Shown piece after piece: positions 1 through 6,102 of a stretch of DNA of 27,839 bases. Below the pieces are notes generated by a model. The model did no database searches and was not told the origin of the DNA. It saw only the letters and a program-made list of their open reading frames with translations. Made by a program: the position numbers and the translations under genes. Origin of the DNA: Synergistota bacterium (GTDB taxonomy: Bacteria > Synergistota > Synergistia > Synergistales > Synergistaceae); contig JAEXGR010000022.1 in assembly GCA_023450745.1 (NCBI GenBank), positions 1 through 27,839 of the forward strand, given 5' to 3'. How positions within the stretch are numbered: the stretch's first letter is position 1; every line of letters starts with the position of its first letter.

Positions 1-137
1 CAGAATATGAACATCGCGGACTCAAAAGAGCTGCCGGCCAGATGAAGAGAGGCAATGGCAACCAATCCATTGATCCCTTTGCGCATGTCCGTAGCTCCGC
101 AGATGATGTAAATCTCTTTGCCTTCGCCGTTGATCAT
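1..137 (-). CDS. tnpB: IS66-family accessory protein TnpB (Orf2), N-terminal part
   Basis: Partial gene cut by the window edge; 45 codons are visible. The peptide starts MINGEGKEIYIICGATDMRK and continues with GINGLVA and a MFIF block. The pattern GATDMRKxINGL followed by a short helix and xxFIFC is the signature of IS66 Orf2 (TnpB), a small accessory protein needed for transposition of many IS66 elements whose biochemical role is poorly defined. The ATG at 137-135 is preceded by a GAGGGGAG ribosome site about 7 nt upstream. An in-frame stop lies further up at 189-191 with no better start between. The ribosome site is one arm of a perfect inverted repeat (see 142-182). Confidence 0.88.
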   Translation of the reverse strand, partial: MINGEGKEIYIICGATDMRKGINGLVAIASLHLAGSSFESAMFIF

Positions 138-141
138 TGTA

Positions 142-182
142 AAACTCCCCTCTATGCATGTGGTTCCTGATGAGGGGAGTTT
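142..182 (-). promoter_or_regulatory. Hairpin that masks the tnpB ribosome-binding site
   Basis: An 11-bp perfect inverted repeat, AAACTCCCCTC (142-152) and GAGGGGAGTTT (172-182), has a 19-nt loop. In minus-strand RNA the arm nearer the start codon contains the tnpB Shine-Dalgarno sequence GAGGGGAG. Folding would hide it. Comparable structures in other insertion sequences prevent transposase expression from outside transcripts; that role is an inference here. Confidence 0.6.
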
Positions 183-257
183 AGAGAATTACGTCTGCTG
201 TTAACAGGTACGGGAGGTTTGACGCTTACTGTATTTTAAGTACATACTGAGTACGAA

Positions 258-290
258 CAAAAAAATTCCCGAGGCTTTCAACCTCGGGAA
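258..290 (-). terminator. Rho-independent terminator of the tRNA-Tyr/tRNA-Thr unit
   Basis: A perfect 9-bp stem (266-274 with 282-290, TTCCCGAGG/CCTCGGGAA) with a 7-nt loop is followed on the minus strand by a run of seven or more T residues. It lies 14 nt after the tRNA-Thr 3' end. Confidence 0.9.
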
Positions 291-303
291 CCGTTGCTGT
301 CAG

Positions 304-379
304 TGGAGCCGACTCCCGGACTCGAACCGGGGACCCCATCCTTACCATGGATGTGCTCTACCTACTGAGCTAAGTCGGC
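304..379 (-). tRNA. tRNA-Thr(GGT)
   Basis: A 76-nt cloverleaf on the minus strand with encoded CCA. The acceptor is GCCGACT/AGTCGGC with discriminator T. The anticodon loop ATGGTAA between CATCC and GGATG gives anticodon GGT, and the T-loop reads GGTTCGAGTCC. It lies 44 nt downstream of tRNA-Tyr, before a clear terminator, so both are probably cut from one transcript. Confidence 0.97.
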
Positions 380-423
380 AGCTTCTCAAGCTAAAATGCG
401 GTAAGGGCATTTTTACATAAAAA

Positions 424-509
424 TGGTGGTAGGAGCTAGGTTCGAACTAGCGTAGGCTCACGCCGACAGATTTACAGTCTGTTGCCTTTGACCACTCGGC
501 CATCCTACC
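424..509 (-). tRNA. tRNA-Tyr(GTA), copy 1
   Basis: An 86-nt class II tRNA on the minus strand with a long variable arm and encoded CCA. The acceptor is GGTAGGA/TCCTACC with discriminator A. The anticodon loop CTGTAAA contains GTA. It differs from the second tRNA-Tyr (1813-1898) by one base, in the D arm (position 494 against 1883). It is the first gene of a Tyr-Thr unit with its own promoter at 548-575. Confidence 0.97.
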
Positions 510-547
510 ACTCACAAGCGCCGCACAAAGCGGCATTACGAGAAGAT

Positions 548-575
548 ATTTTACATGATATCACGCGTTTGTCAA
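548..575 (-). promoter_or_regulatory. Sigma-70-type promoter of tRNA-Tyr copy 1
   Basis: On the minus strand TTGACA (575-570), a 16-nt spacer and TAAAAT (553-548). The same -35, spacer length and -10 occur upstream of the second tRNA-Tyr at 1937-1964, which supports a functional site. Confidence 0.8.
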
Positions 576-595
576 GATACGGAAAAACGTCGTGT

Positions 596-624
596 TTGCC
601 CCCGGAGCGCCTCAGTGTTAATAT
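596..624 (+). promoter_or_regulatory. Candidate promoter of the DUF2157-like gene
   Basis: TTGCCC (596-601), a 17-nt spacer and TAATAT (619-624) lie 67 nt before the start codon at 691. The -35 box matches the consensus only in part. Confidence 0.4.
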
Positions 625-690
625 TTCTGCAATATACAATTTTATCGCAAGGGCGGGCAGCGGCAGGCCGCCCGGAAAGGACCCATTAGT

Positions 691-1767
691 ATGCGTGAAC
701 TTCCAAAACGCCAGTATCGTATAGTTTCCGGAATGATCGATTTCTGGGAGGAAACGGGAGAGCTGGACGCGGAGACGGTAAAAAGGCTTCGGGACGGCAT
801 CGCCCCCATGCCTTTTGATTGGCAGCGGGCGACGTGCTGCCTGCTGGCGGTAGCCCTGTGCTGCATCTTCGTGGGGATCACGGCGCTGACAAGGGCCAAA
901 TGGGTGATAGAGCTCATGCTCTGGCTCTTCGGCGGCAAGGCGATCGTCAACAGTCTCATTTTCGCGGCGGCGGCCGCCGCGCTTTATATCTGGGCCGGCA
1001 GACGCCGAACGCGGTCCCCCGAGAAGGCCTTCACCAACGAGGCGGTGCTCTTTCTGGGCGTCCTTTCGACCGCCGCTTCGATAACGTGGCTCGGATGGGC
1101 GCTCGACGACGGCAGCGGACACTTCTCGCTGCTTCTGGGACTGGCGGCGGCGGTCTACGGCCTGACGGCGCTCGCTCTGGATTCCATCCTGGTATGGATA
1201 TTCGCGCTCTTTTCGCTGGGCAGCTGGCTCGGGGCGGAAACCGGCTATATTTCAGGCTGGGGCGCCTACTGGCTCGGGCTCAATTACCCAGCTCGTTTCG
1301 CGCTCTATGGCGCCGCCCTCGCGGCGCTGTCGCGGCAGATGGGAGAACGCGGGCGCTTTGCCCAATTTCAGCGCGGCACGCTGAGCGTCGGCCTGCTTTT
1401 TCTCTTTGTGAGCCTGTGGGTGATGTCGATTTTCGGCAATTACGGCGATCTGAATTCATGGCACCGCGCGCGTCAGATAGAGCTCTTTCATTGGGCGGTC
1501 CTTTTCGCCGCGGCGGCCGGCGTTTCCCTGTGGCTGGGAATCAAGCGCGACGACGCCATGCTCCGCGGCTATGGGCTGACTTTCCTCGGGATAAACATTT
1601 ACACGCGTTTTTTCGAGACCTTCTGGGACGGCATGGACAAGGGCCTTTTCTTTCTGATATTGGGAGGCAGTCTCTGGTTTCTCGGTTCAAAGGCGGAAAG
1701 GATCTGGAATATAAAGAAACACCGAAATTTGCCGGAAGACGACGACACGGATTCCCGGAAGGGATAA
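691..1767 (+). CDS. Polytopic membrane protein, DUF2157-like
   Basis: 358 residues. A short cytoplasmic-looking N-terminus (about 45 residues, rich in charge and with a helix ending in RLRDGIAPMP) is followed by about nine hydrophobic segments between residues 45 and 340, then a charged tail with LPEDDDTD. The closing block, GLTFLGINIYTRFFETFWD followed by KGLFFLILGGSLWF, resembles the end of DUF2157-type predicted membrane proteins; I know no established function for them. The ATG at 691 has an AAAGGA ribosome site 9 nt upstream. The gene stands alone between two tRNA units transcribed the other way, with a terminator directly after it. No catalytic motif is evident. Family assignment is from recalled pattern and is moderate; membrane location is clear. 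Confidence 0.8.
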   Translation: MRELPKRQYRIVSGMIDFWEETGELDAETVKRLRDGIAPMPFDWQRATCCLLAVALCCIFVGITALTRAKWVIELMLWLFGGKAIVNSLIFAAAAAALYIWAGRRRTRSPEKAFTNEAVLFLGVLSTAASITWLGWALDDGSGHFSLLLGLAAAVYGLTALALDSILVWIFALFSLGSWLGAETGYISGWGAYWLGLNYPARFALYGAALAALSRQMGERGRFAQFQRGTLSVGLLFLFVSLWVMSIFGNYGDLNSWHRARQIELFHWAVLFAAAAGVSLWLGIKRDDAMLRGYGLTFLGINIYTRFFETFWDGMDKGLFFLILGGSLWFLGSKAERIWNIKKHRNLPEDDDTDSRKG

Positions 1768-1770
1768 CAC

Positions 1771-1806
1771 AAAAACAGGCCGCCCTGACGGACGGCCTTA
1801 ATTTTT
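1771..1806. terminator. Bidirectional terminator between the membrane gene and tRNA-Tyr copy 2
   Basis: A GC-rich stem (1777-1785 with 1790-1798, one mismatch, loop TGAC) is flanked by AAAAA on the left and TTAATTTTT on the right. It can stop the plus-strand gene ending at 1767 and the minus-strand tRNA-Tyr. Confidence 0.8.
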
Positions 1807-1812
1807 AAGAAA

Positions 1813-1898
1813 TGGTGGTAGGAGCTAGGTTCGAACTAGCGTAGGCTCACGCCGACAGATTTACAGTCTGTTGCCTTTGACCGCTCGGCCATCCTACC
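1813..1898 (-). tRNA. tRNA-Tyr(GTA), copy 2
   Basis: An 86-nt class II tRNA with encoded CCA and anticodon GTA. It is identical to the copy at 424-509 except for C in place of T in the D arm (position 1883). It has its own promoter and terminator and no tRNA-Thr partner. Confidence 0.97.
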
Positions 1899-1936
1899 AC
1901 AAAAGTGAGCCGCTTAACGCAGCACCACGAAAAAAT

Positions 1937-1964
1937 ATTTTACAGGATATTATACTTTTGTCAA
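1937..1964 (-). promoter_or_regulatory. Sigma-70-type promoter of tRNA-Tyr copy 2
   Basis: On the minus strand TTGACA (1964-1959), a 16-nt spacer and TAAAAT (1942-1937), with the same layout as at 548-575. A TATAAT-like string within the spacer is too close to the -35 box to be the -10 element. Confidence 0.8.
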
Positions 1965-2002
1965 CCCGCGCGGCGCGATTCCACCCACGGGAAGGCGGCG
2001 TT

Positions 2003-2998
2003 TTACGCCATGGTGATTACGGTGCCGGCACCGTTTTCAAGCGCGTCTATGGCCTTCGCAAGCGAGGTGATGATCGCCTTTTTGCCGGGGAAGCGGCGCG
2101 CAAACTTGATGGCCGCCATCACCTTCGGCTCCATGCTTCCGGAACCGAACTGCCCCTCTTCCATGTACTTGATGGCTTCGGCGACGGTGATATGCGAAAG
2201 CGCCCGCTGGTCGGGCTTGCCGAAGTTGACATAGACGTTTTCCACCTCTGTGAGGATGAGAAGGATGTCGGTCTCCATATCTTCCGCGAGACGCTCGGCC
2301 GCGAGGTCCTTGTCGATGACCGCCGCGACGCCGGAGAGCGAGCCGTCCATGTTCTCGATCACGGGGATTCCGCCGCCGCCGGCCGTGACGACGATCGTCG
2401 AATCCCAGAGGCGCTTGACGGAATCAAGTTCGACGATCCGCTTCGGCTTCGGCGAGGGGACGACGCGGCGCCAGCCGCGGCCGGAATCTTCCTTCATCGT
2501 CCAGCCCTTTTCTTTGGAGACCTTCTCCGCCTCTTCGGCGCTGTAGAAACGCCCGATCGGCTTCGTCGGCTTTTCAAAGGCGGGGTCGCTCTCGTCTACG
2601 ATGACCTGCGTCACGAGCGTGACGACGGGAACGTTGCGGTTCCGGTTGCGGAGCGCGTCGCGGAGGCTCTGCTGAATCTGATAGCCGATGTAGCCCTCGG
2701 TCATCGCGCCGCAGCAGTCGAAGGGGATCGCGGGGAGCTGGTCGGGCTGAGAGGCCGCCGCAATCTCCTGCTGGAGTACAAGACGGCCGACCTGCGGCCC
2801 GTTTCCGTGAACGACCGCCATCTCATAGCCGCTGCAGCTGATATCGGCCAGGTTCTCGCAGGTCCTTTTAACGACTTTGAGCTGCTCCTCCGCCGTCGGC
2901 GGGGTGCCGGCCTCCATAAGCGCGTTGCCGCCCAGGGCGATTACTACCTTCGTTGCTTTCGATGGATTGTCGTTTGCGGTGATCGAATGCGGGATCAT
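2003..2998 (-). CDS. arcC: Carbamate kinase
   Basis: 331 residues; amino-acid kinase fold. It transfers phosphate between carbamoyl phosphate and ADP, giving ATP in fermentative arginine, citrulline or agmatine breakdown. Visible signatures are KVVIALGGNAL near the N-terminus (phosphate loop), VVHGNGPQVG, a TEGYIGYQIQQSL block, the insert with RGWRRVVPSPKP, VVTAGGGGIPV, and VIDKDLAAERLA with the ADP-site lysine. GQFGSGSMEPKV near the C-terminus is also typical. The ATG at 2998 is preferred because AAGGAG lies 12 nt upstream; the in-frame ATG at 3019 has no ribosome site. No arginine deiminase or ornithine carbamoyltransferase is beside it, so the source of carbamoyl phosphate is not shown here. 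It has its own promoter at 3062-3091. Confidence 0.95.
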   Translation of the reverse strand: MIPHSITANDNPSKATKVVIALGGNALMEAGTPPTAEEQLKVVKRTCENLADISCSGYEMAVVHGNGPQVGRLVLQQEIAAASQPDQLPAIPFDCCGAMTEGYIGYQIQQSLRDALRNRNRNVPVVTLVTQVIVDESDPAFEKPTKPIGRFYSAEEAEKVSKEKGWTMKEDSGRGWRRVVPSPKPKRIVELDSVKRLWDSTIVVTAGGGGIPVIENMDGSLSGVAAVIDKDLAAERLAEDMETDILLILTEVENVYVNFGKPDQRALSHITVAEAIKYMEEGQFGSGSMEPKVMAAIKFARRFPGKKAIITSLAKAIDALENGAGTVITMA

Positions 2999-3061
2999 TG
3001 TTGTCGTGCACTCCTTCATATTAAAAATTTTTAGTTTGGATAAATAATTTTCTGTCTCTAT

Positions 3062-3091
3062 ATTATAAACCCAAACATATAAAAAGTTCAA
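3062..3091 (-). promoter_or_regulatory. Promoter of arcC
   Basis: On the minus strand TTGAAC (3091-3086), an 18-nt spacer and a perfect TATAAT (3067-3062). The start of transcription would be about 55 nt before the arcC ATG. Confidence 0.65.
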
Positions 3092-3188
3092 TATCCCAAT
3101 TTTACGAAGGGGAATTTTCCGGCAATTTTGCCGCACGGCGGTATGAGCCGCGTATTCGGCCTAAACCTGTGACAAACTATCGGTTTAC

Positions 3189-4130
3189 TTAGACCATTCC
3201 CAGAATGTATGCCCAGGCTGGAATGGAGATGATTCCCAGCAGCGTCGTCGCGGCGACAAGGTCGGCGGCGTATTCGCTGTCCATCCCCATGCCGCGCGCG
3301 AGGATGAAGCAGTTCACCGCGTTCGGCATCGCGCTGAGCATCACCGTCACCTGAAAAAGGTCATGAGAGATGGGAAAGAGCAGGAGCACCGCGTACATTA
3401 TCGCGGGGTTGAACGCTAATTTGATCAGCGTGTCAAACCAGGTGCCGCTCAATATTTTGACGACCTGCCCCATGCGCGAAAGGTCGAGAGAGCCGCCAAG
3501 GGCCAGCAGCGCCACGGCGGTCGCCGCCCCGCTCATCAGTTTCATCGCCTCGTCAAAGACAAAATGGATTGGGATGCCGGAGGCCGCGGCGGCGACGCCG
3601 AGAACGCAGGCGATGATCAGCGGGTTCAGGGCAAGTTTTTTCAGCATTTTCAGGATGCCGTTCACGTTCAGCCTTCCATAGAGGACCATTTCGCCCGCGG
3701 CGATGGAAAGCAGCTGGAAGGAGACGGTCGTGACCGCCACGTATATCGAAGCCTCGTGCAGCCCCGCCTCCCCCATCGCGAGCTGGATCACGGGAAAGCC
3801 GAGATAGATGTTGTTGCTGCGGAACGAGGAAAACACCGAGACCGCCGTGCGCTGGGCGTTTCCCTTATGGGCAAAGGCACGGGAACCGAAGTAAGCGGCA
3901 AGGATCGTGAGGATATAGCAGAGGGTGCTGGCGATGAGAAGGTTGGGCTGGCTCAGGACCTCCGCGCCGGCGATATAGGTGGTGCGGAAGAGCAGGGGAG
4001 GCAGTATCACCCAATAGAGGGTCTTCATCAGCGCGGAGATGTCGCTTGCGGAATAAAATCCGCGGGCGCGCAGCTGGTTTCCGGTTATAATTATGATGAC
4101 GAGGGGCAGTACAAGAAAAAATCCGAACAT
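3189..4130 (-). CDS. AEC-family permease (auxin efflux carrier/malate permease type)
   Basis: 313 residues with about ten hydrophobic segments in the two five-helix repeats usual for the AEC family. Recognisable features are the first helix after MFGFFLVLP, the ILPPLLFRTTYIAGAE segment, GFPVIQLAMGEAG in the middle and a NCFILARGMGMDSEYAA motif before the final helices. Members export or exchange organic anions or amino-acid products; the substrate cannot be told from sequence. ATG at 4130 is chosen because GGGAG lies 6 nt upstream; an in-frame start at 4175 lacks a site. A perfect TATAAT lies at 4169-4164 on the minus strand with only a weak -35. The gene is divergent from the metallo-beta-lactamase gene and upstream of arcC, which has a separate promoter. 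Confidence 0.88.
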   Translation of the reverse strand: MFGFFLVLPLVIIIITGNQLRARGFYSASDISALMKTLYWVILPPLLFRTTYIAGAEVLSQPNLLIASTLCYILTILAAYFGSRAFAHKGNAQRTAVSVFSSFRSNNIYLGFPVIQLAMGEAGLHEASIYVAVTTVSFQLLSIAAGEMVLYGRLNVNGILKMLKKLALNPLIIACVLGVAAAASGIPIHFVFDEAMKLMSGAATAVALLALGGSLDLSRMGQVVKILSGTWFDTLIKLAFNPAIMYAVLLLFPISHDLFQVTVMLSAMPNAVNCFILARGMGMDSEYAADLVAATTLLGIISIPAWAYILGMV

Positions 4131-4212
4131 GTGGCTCTCCCTTTCAGTCTCAACTGGGTTATTATTATAGACCATATTGTTTTATTTGATGTCATGCGAA
4201 AGGCGGCACAAG

Positions 4213-5076
4213 ATGAAGGTCAAAGCAAAATTTTCCTCACAGATGTTAATTATGGCGCTCCTCTGGTTATGCGCCCTCTTCCCCGCGGTACCGGCCGCGG
4301 CGGCCCAGACGCCGCAGCTGCGGTATTACGCCGTCGACGTCGGACAGGGCGACTGTTCGCTCTTCATCCTCCCCGACGGGCAAACGATCGTGATAGACGC
4401 GGGGCCGGAAAAGAGCGCCAAAAAGATGGTGCGTTACCTGAAATCCTGCGGCGTGAAGAGGGTGGACCTGCTCGTGGCGACACATCCGCACGAGGACCAC
4501 ATCGGCGGTATGGGCGAGCTGCTCTCCGCCTTTCCGGTGGGAAAGGTCTGGGACTCGGGATATAACCACGGTTCACGCATACAGCGCGACTTCTACCGCG
4601 CCATTAAAGACCGGAAGATCGCCTTCGGCCGGCCGAAGCGCGGTTTCTCGGAAGAATTCGGCGCGGTGCGGGTCGAGGTGCTGGCGCCGGCAAAGCGGCT
4701 GAAGGACACCCACAGCGACGCCAACAACAACGGGCTCGTTCTGCTTGTAACTTACGGGGATATCTCTTTCCTTATGACCGGCGATATGGAGAAGGAGGAG
4801 CGCGCGACGATCGCGCCGCTCCCGAGGGCCGCGGTCTTGAAGGCGGCGCATCATGGCAGCCGCAACGGCACCGATAAGAAGACGCTGCGCGAGGTCTCTC
4901 CCGAAATAATCATCATCAGCTACGCGGCGGGCAACAGCTACGGACATCCGCACAAGGAGGTCGTCCGCGCGGTAAGGGAGGCGGGAGTACGCCGCTTCGA
5001 CACGGCGGACGGCGCCGTGAAGCTGCGCACGGACGGCAAAAGCATCACATTTGAAGGAAAGAGGGTGGTCAAATGA
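4213..5076 (+). CDS. Secreted ComEC/Rec2-like metallo-beta-lactamase-fold hydrolase
   Basis: 287 residues. A signal peptide (positive start, hydrophobic core at about residues 11-28, Ala-rich cleavage region near 31) is followed by a metallo-beta-lactamase fold. The domain opens with VDVGQGDCSLFILPDGQTIV, the hallmark of the soluble domain of ComEC, and carries THPHEDHIGG (metal ligands His91, His93, Asp95, His96), FLMTGDME and AAHHGSRNGT with a further His. Standalone members are probably extracytoplasmic nucleases or phosphodiesterases; the substrate here is unknown. ATG at 4213 gives the signal peptide directly and has AAAGG upstream; an in-frame start at 4177 would bury it. Its stop overlaps the start of the DUF3006 gene (ATGA), so the two are co-translated. 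Confidence 0.9.
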   Translation: MKVKAKFSSQMLIMALLWLCALFPAVPAAAAQTPQLRYYAVDVGQGDCSLFILPDGQTIVIDAGPEKSAKKMVRYLKSCGVKRVDLLVATHPHEDHIGGMGELLSAFPVGKVWDSGYNHGSRIQRDFYRAIKDRKIAFGRPKRGFSEEFGAVRVEVLAPAKRLKDTHSDANNNGLVLLVTYGDISFLMTGDMEKEERATIAPLPRAAVLKAAHHGSRNGTDKKTLREVSPEIIIISYAAGNSYGHPHKEVVRAVREAGVRRFDTADGAVKLRTDGKSITFEGKRVVK

Positions 5077-5297
5077 CAGCCAAAACAAAGAGAGTTCTGC
5101 TTTTCGTAGACGCGGTCGAGGCGGGCACGGCGCGCCTGCTGCCGGAAAACGGCCCGGCCTTTGAGCTGCCCGCGTCGCTGCTGCCCGATGGTGCGCGCGA
5201 GGGCTGCCGCGTTGAGCTGACGGCGAAGCTGTGCGATGACGACGCCGACCGGGACGAGATAGACTCCCTGCTCGACGAACTCGGGGATAATCCCTGA
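5073..5297 (+). CDS. DUF3006-type small protein
   Basis: 74 residues. A small beta-rich protein with an AVEAGTARLLPENG segment, LPASLLPDGAREG and then a very acidic tail (DDDADRDEIDSLLDELG). This is the DUF3006 pattern (short strand, xVPxxxLPxGxxEG, acidic end). Genes of this family often follow ComEC-like hydrolases, as here: the ATG overlaps the preceding stop by 4 nt. Its role is not known; a chaperone or accessory role for the hydrolase would be inference. It lacks a signal peptide, so it would stay in the cytoplasm while its partner is exported. Confidence 0.85.
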   Translation: MTAKTKRVLLFVDAVEAGTARLLPENGPAFELPASLLPDGAREGCRVELTAKLCDDDADRDEIDSLLDELGDNP

Positions 5298-5304
5298 GAG
5301 GCGA

Positions 5305-5333
5305 TGGACAAGCGCGGATTCTGTTAGTAGAAT
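5305..5333 (+). promoter_or_regulatory. Candidate promoter of gpt
   Basis: TGGACA (5305-5310), a 17-nt spacer and TAGAAT (5328-5333), each one base from consensus, 45 nt before the gpt start codon. Confidence 0.55.
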
Positions 5334-5377
5334 AAAAAACAGTTTTTATCCGAGTTATTACGAAAAGGGGAATATAA

Positions 5378-5881
5378 ATGGCTGAAACCGCAGCAAGATA
5401 CCGCAAAAACTATCCCGTCTCATGGGAACAGGTGCAGAGGGACTGCCGCGCCCTCGCCTGGAAGCTGCTGGATATCCGTTCCGACTGGGACCGGCTCATC
5501 ACGGTGGCGCGAGGCGGACTGGTTCCGGCGGCGATCATCGCGCGCGAGCTGAACATACACCTGGTGGACACGATCTGCATATCCAGCTACACGATGCGCG
5601 ACCAGTCCGCGGCAAGCATATTGAAGCGCCCCGACCTTGCGGGGGTCAGCGACACGTGGCTCATAATAGACGACCTCGTGGACACGGGGAAGACGGCGAA
5701 GATCGTGCGCGGCATGTTCGGCCCGGCCCACTTCGCCACCGTCTACGCCAAGCCCGAGGGACGCCCGCTGGTGGACACTTTCGTCACCGAGGTCAGCCAG
5801 GACACCTGGGTGCTCTTTCCCTGGGACACCGCGCCGCAGACGGCGTTCATCCCCCCGATCGCCGATATGAAGCTCCAATAG
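5378..5881 (+). CDS. gpt: Xanthine-guanine phosphoribosyltransferase
   Basis: 167 residues. A type I phosphoribosyltransferase that converts guanine, xanthine or hypoxanthine with PRPP to the nucleotide in purine salvage, in the cytoplasm. The N-terminal YPVSWEQVQRDCRALA matches Gpt. ARGGLVPAAIIARELN is the loop after the first strand. WLIIDDLVDTGKTA is the PRPP-binding motif with the two acidic residues. TFVTEVSQDTWVLFPWD near the C-terminus corresponds to the QDTWxxxPWD element that distinguishes Gpt from Hpt. AGGGGA lies upstream of the ATG. The gene has its own promoter candidate and is followed by a strong terminator, so it appears to be a single-gene unit. Confidence 0.93.
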   Translation: MAETAARYRKNYPVSWEQVQRDCRALAWKLLDIRSDWDRLITVARGGLVPAAIIARELNIHLVDTICISSYTMRDQSAASILKRPDLAGVSDTWLIIDDLVDTGKTAKIVRGMFGPAHFATVYAKPEGRPLVDTFVTEVSQDTWVLFPWDTAPQTAFIPPIADMKLQ

Positions 5882-5942
5882 CCTGATACGCGGGAGACGT
5901 TTTTTGACGGCATAGAGACCGCGCCGGCATTTTTAAATTTTT

Positions 5943-5992
5943 CGGAAAAAGAGGCCGCCCGCCATTTTCACGACGGGCGGCCTCTTTTTCCG
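5943..5992. terminator. Strong bidirectional terminator after gpt
   Basis: A perfect 19-bp stem (5943-5961 with 5974-5992) with a 12-nt loop. Its outer part is GGAAAAAGAGG/CCTCTTTTTCC, which places an A-tract before and a T-tract after the GC-rich core on either strand. Confidence 0.92.
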
Positions 5993-6102
5993 CTTTTCTC
6001 TGTCTTTAAGTGATATAATCATAAAATTAGATCCGTCAATAAATACATTTACATAACGTTTTTTGCAAAATATGAAAGCGGCTTTGAGACCACTATAAAA
6101 TA

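Larger units (their letters stand above)
1..229 (-). mobile_element. IS66-family insertion sequence, terminal part
   Basis: This is the end of an IS66-family element that runs off the left edge. Read on the minus strand, the end begins GTAAGCGTCAAACCTCCCGT at position 229. GTAAGCG is the typical start of IS66 terminal inverted repeats (family knowledge). The reading frame just inside is an IS66 Orf2/TnpB start. No tnpA frame lies between the terminal repeat and tnpB, so this copy seems to lack orf1 at this end. IS66 elements usually make 8-bp target duplications; the flanking 8 bases would be 230-237 (tgtatttt), but the other end lies outside the window, so this cannot be tested. The element sits 28 bp downstream of the tRNA terminator. 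Confidence 0.85.

Noticed and set aside
1871..3034. Plus-strand reading frame (387 codons) across tRNA-Tyr copy 2 and arcC
   Set aside because: It starts within the tRNA and runs antisense to carbamate kinase; no ribosome site.
5320..5352. Possible terminator at the AAAAAAC/GTTTTT repeat before gpt
   Set aside because: Only A-T pairs, no GC-rich stem; it overlaps a better promoter candidate.
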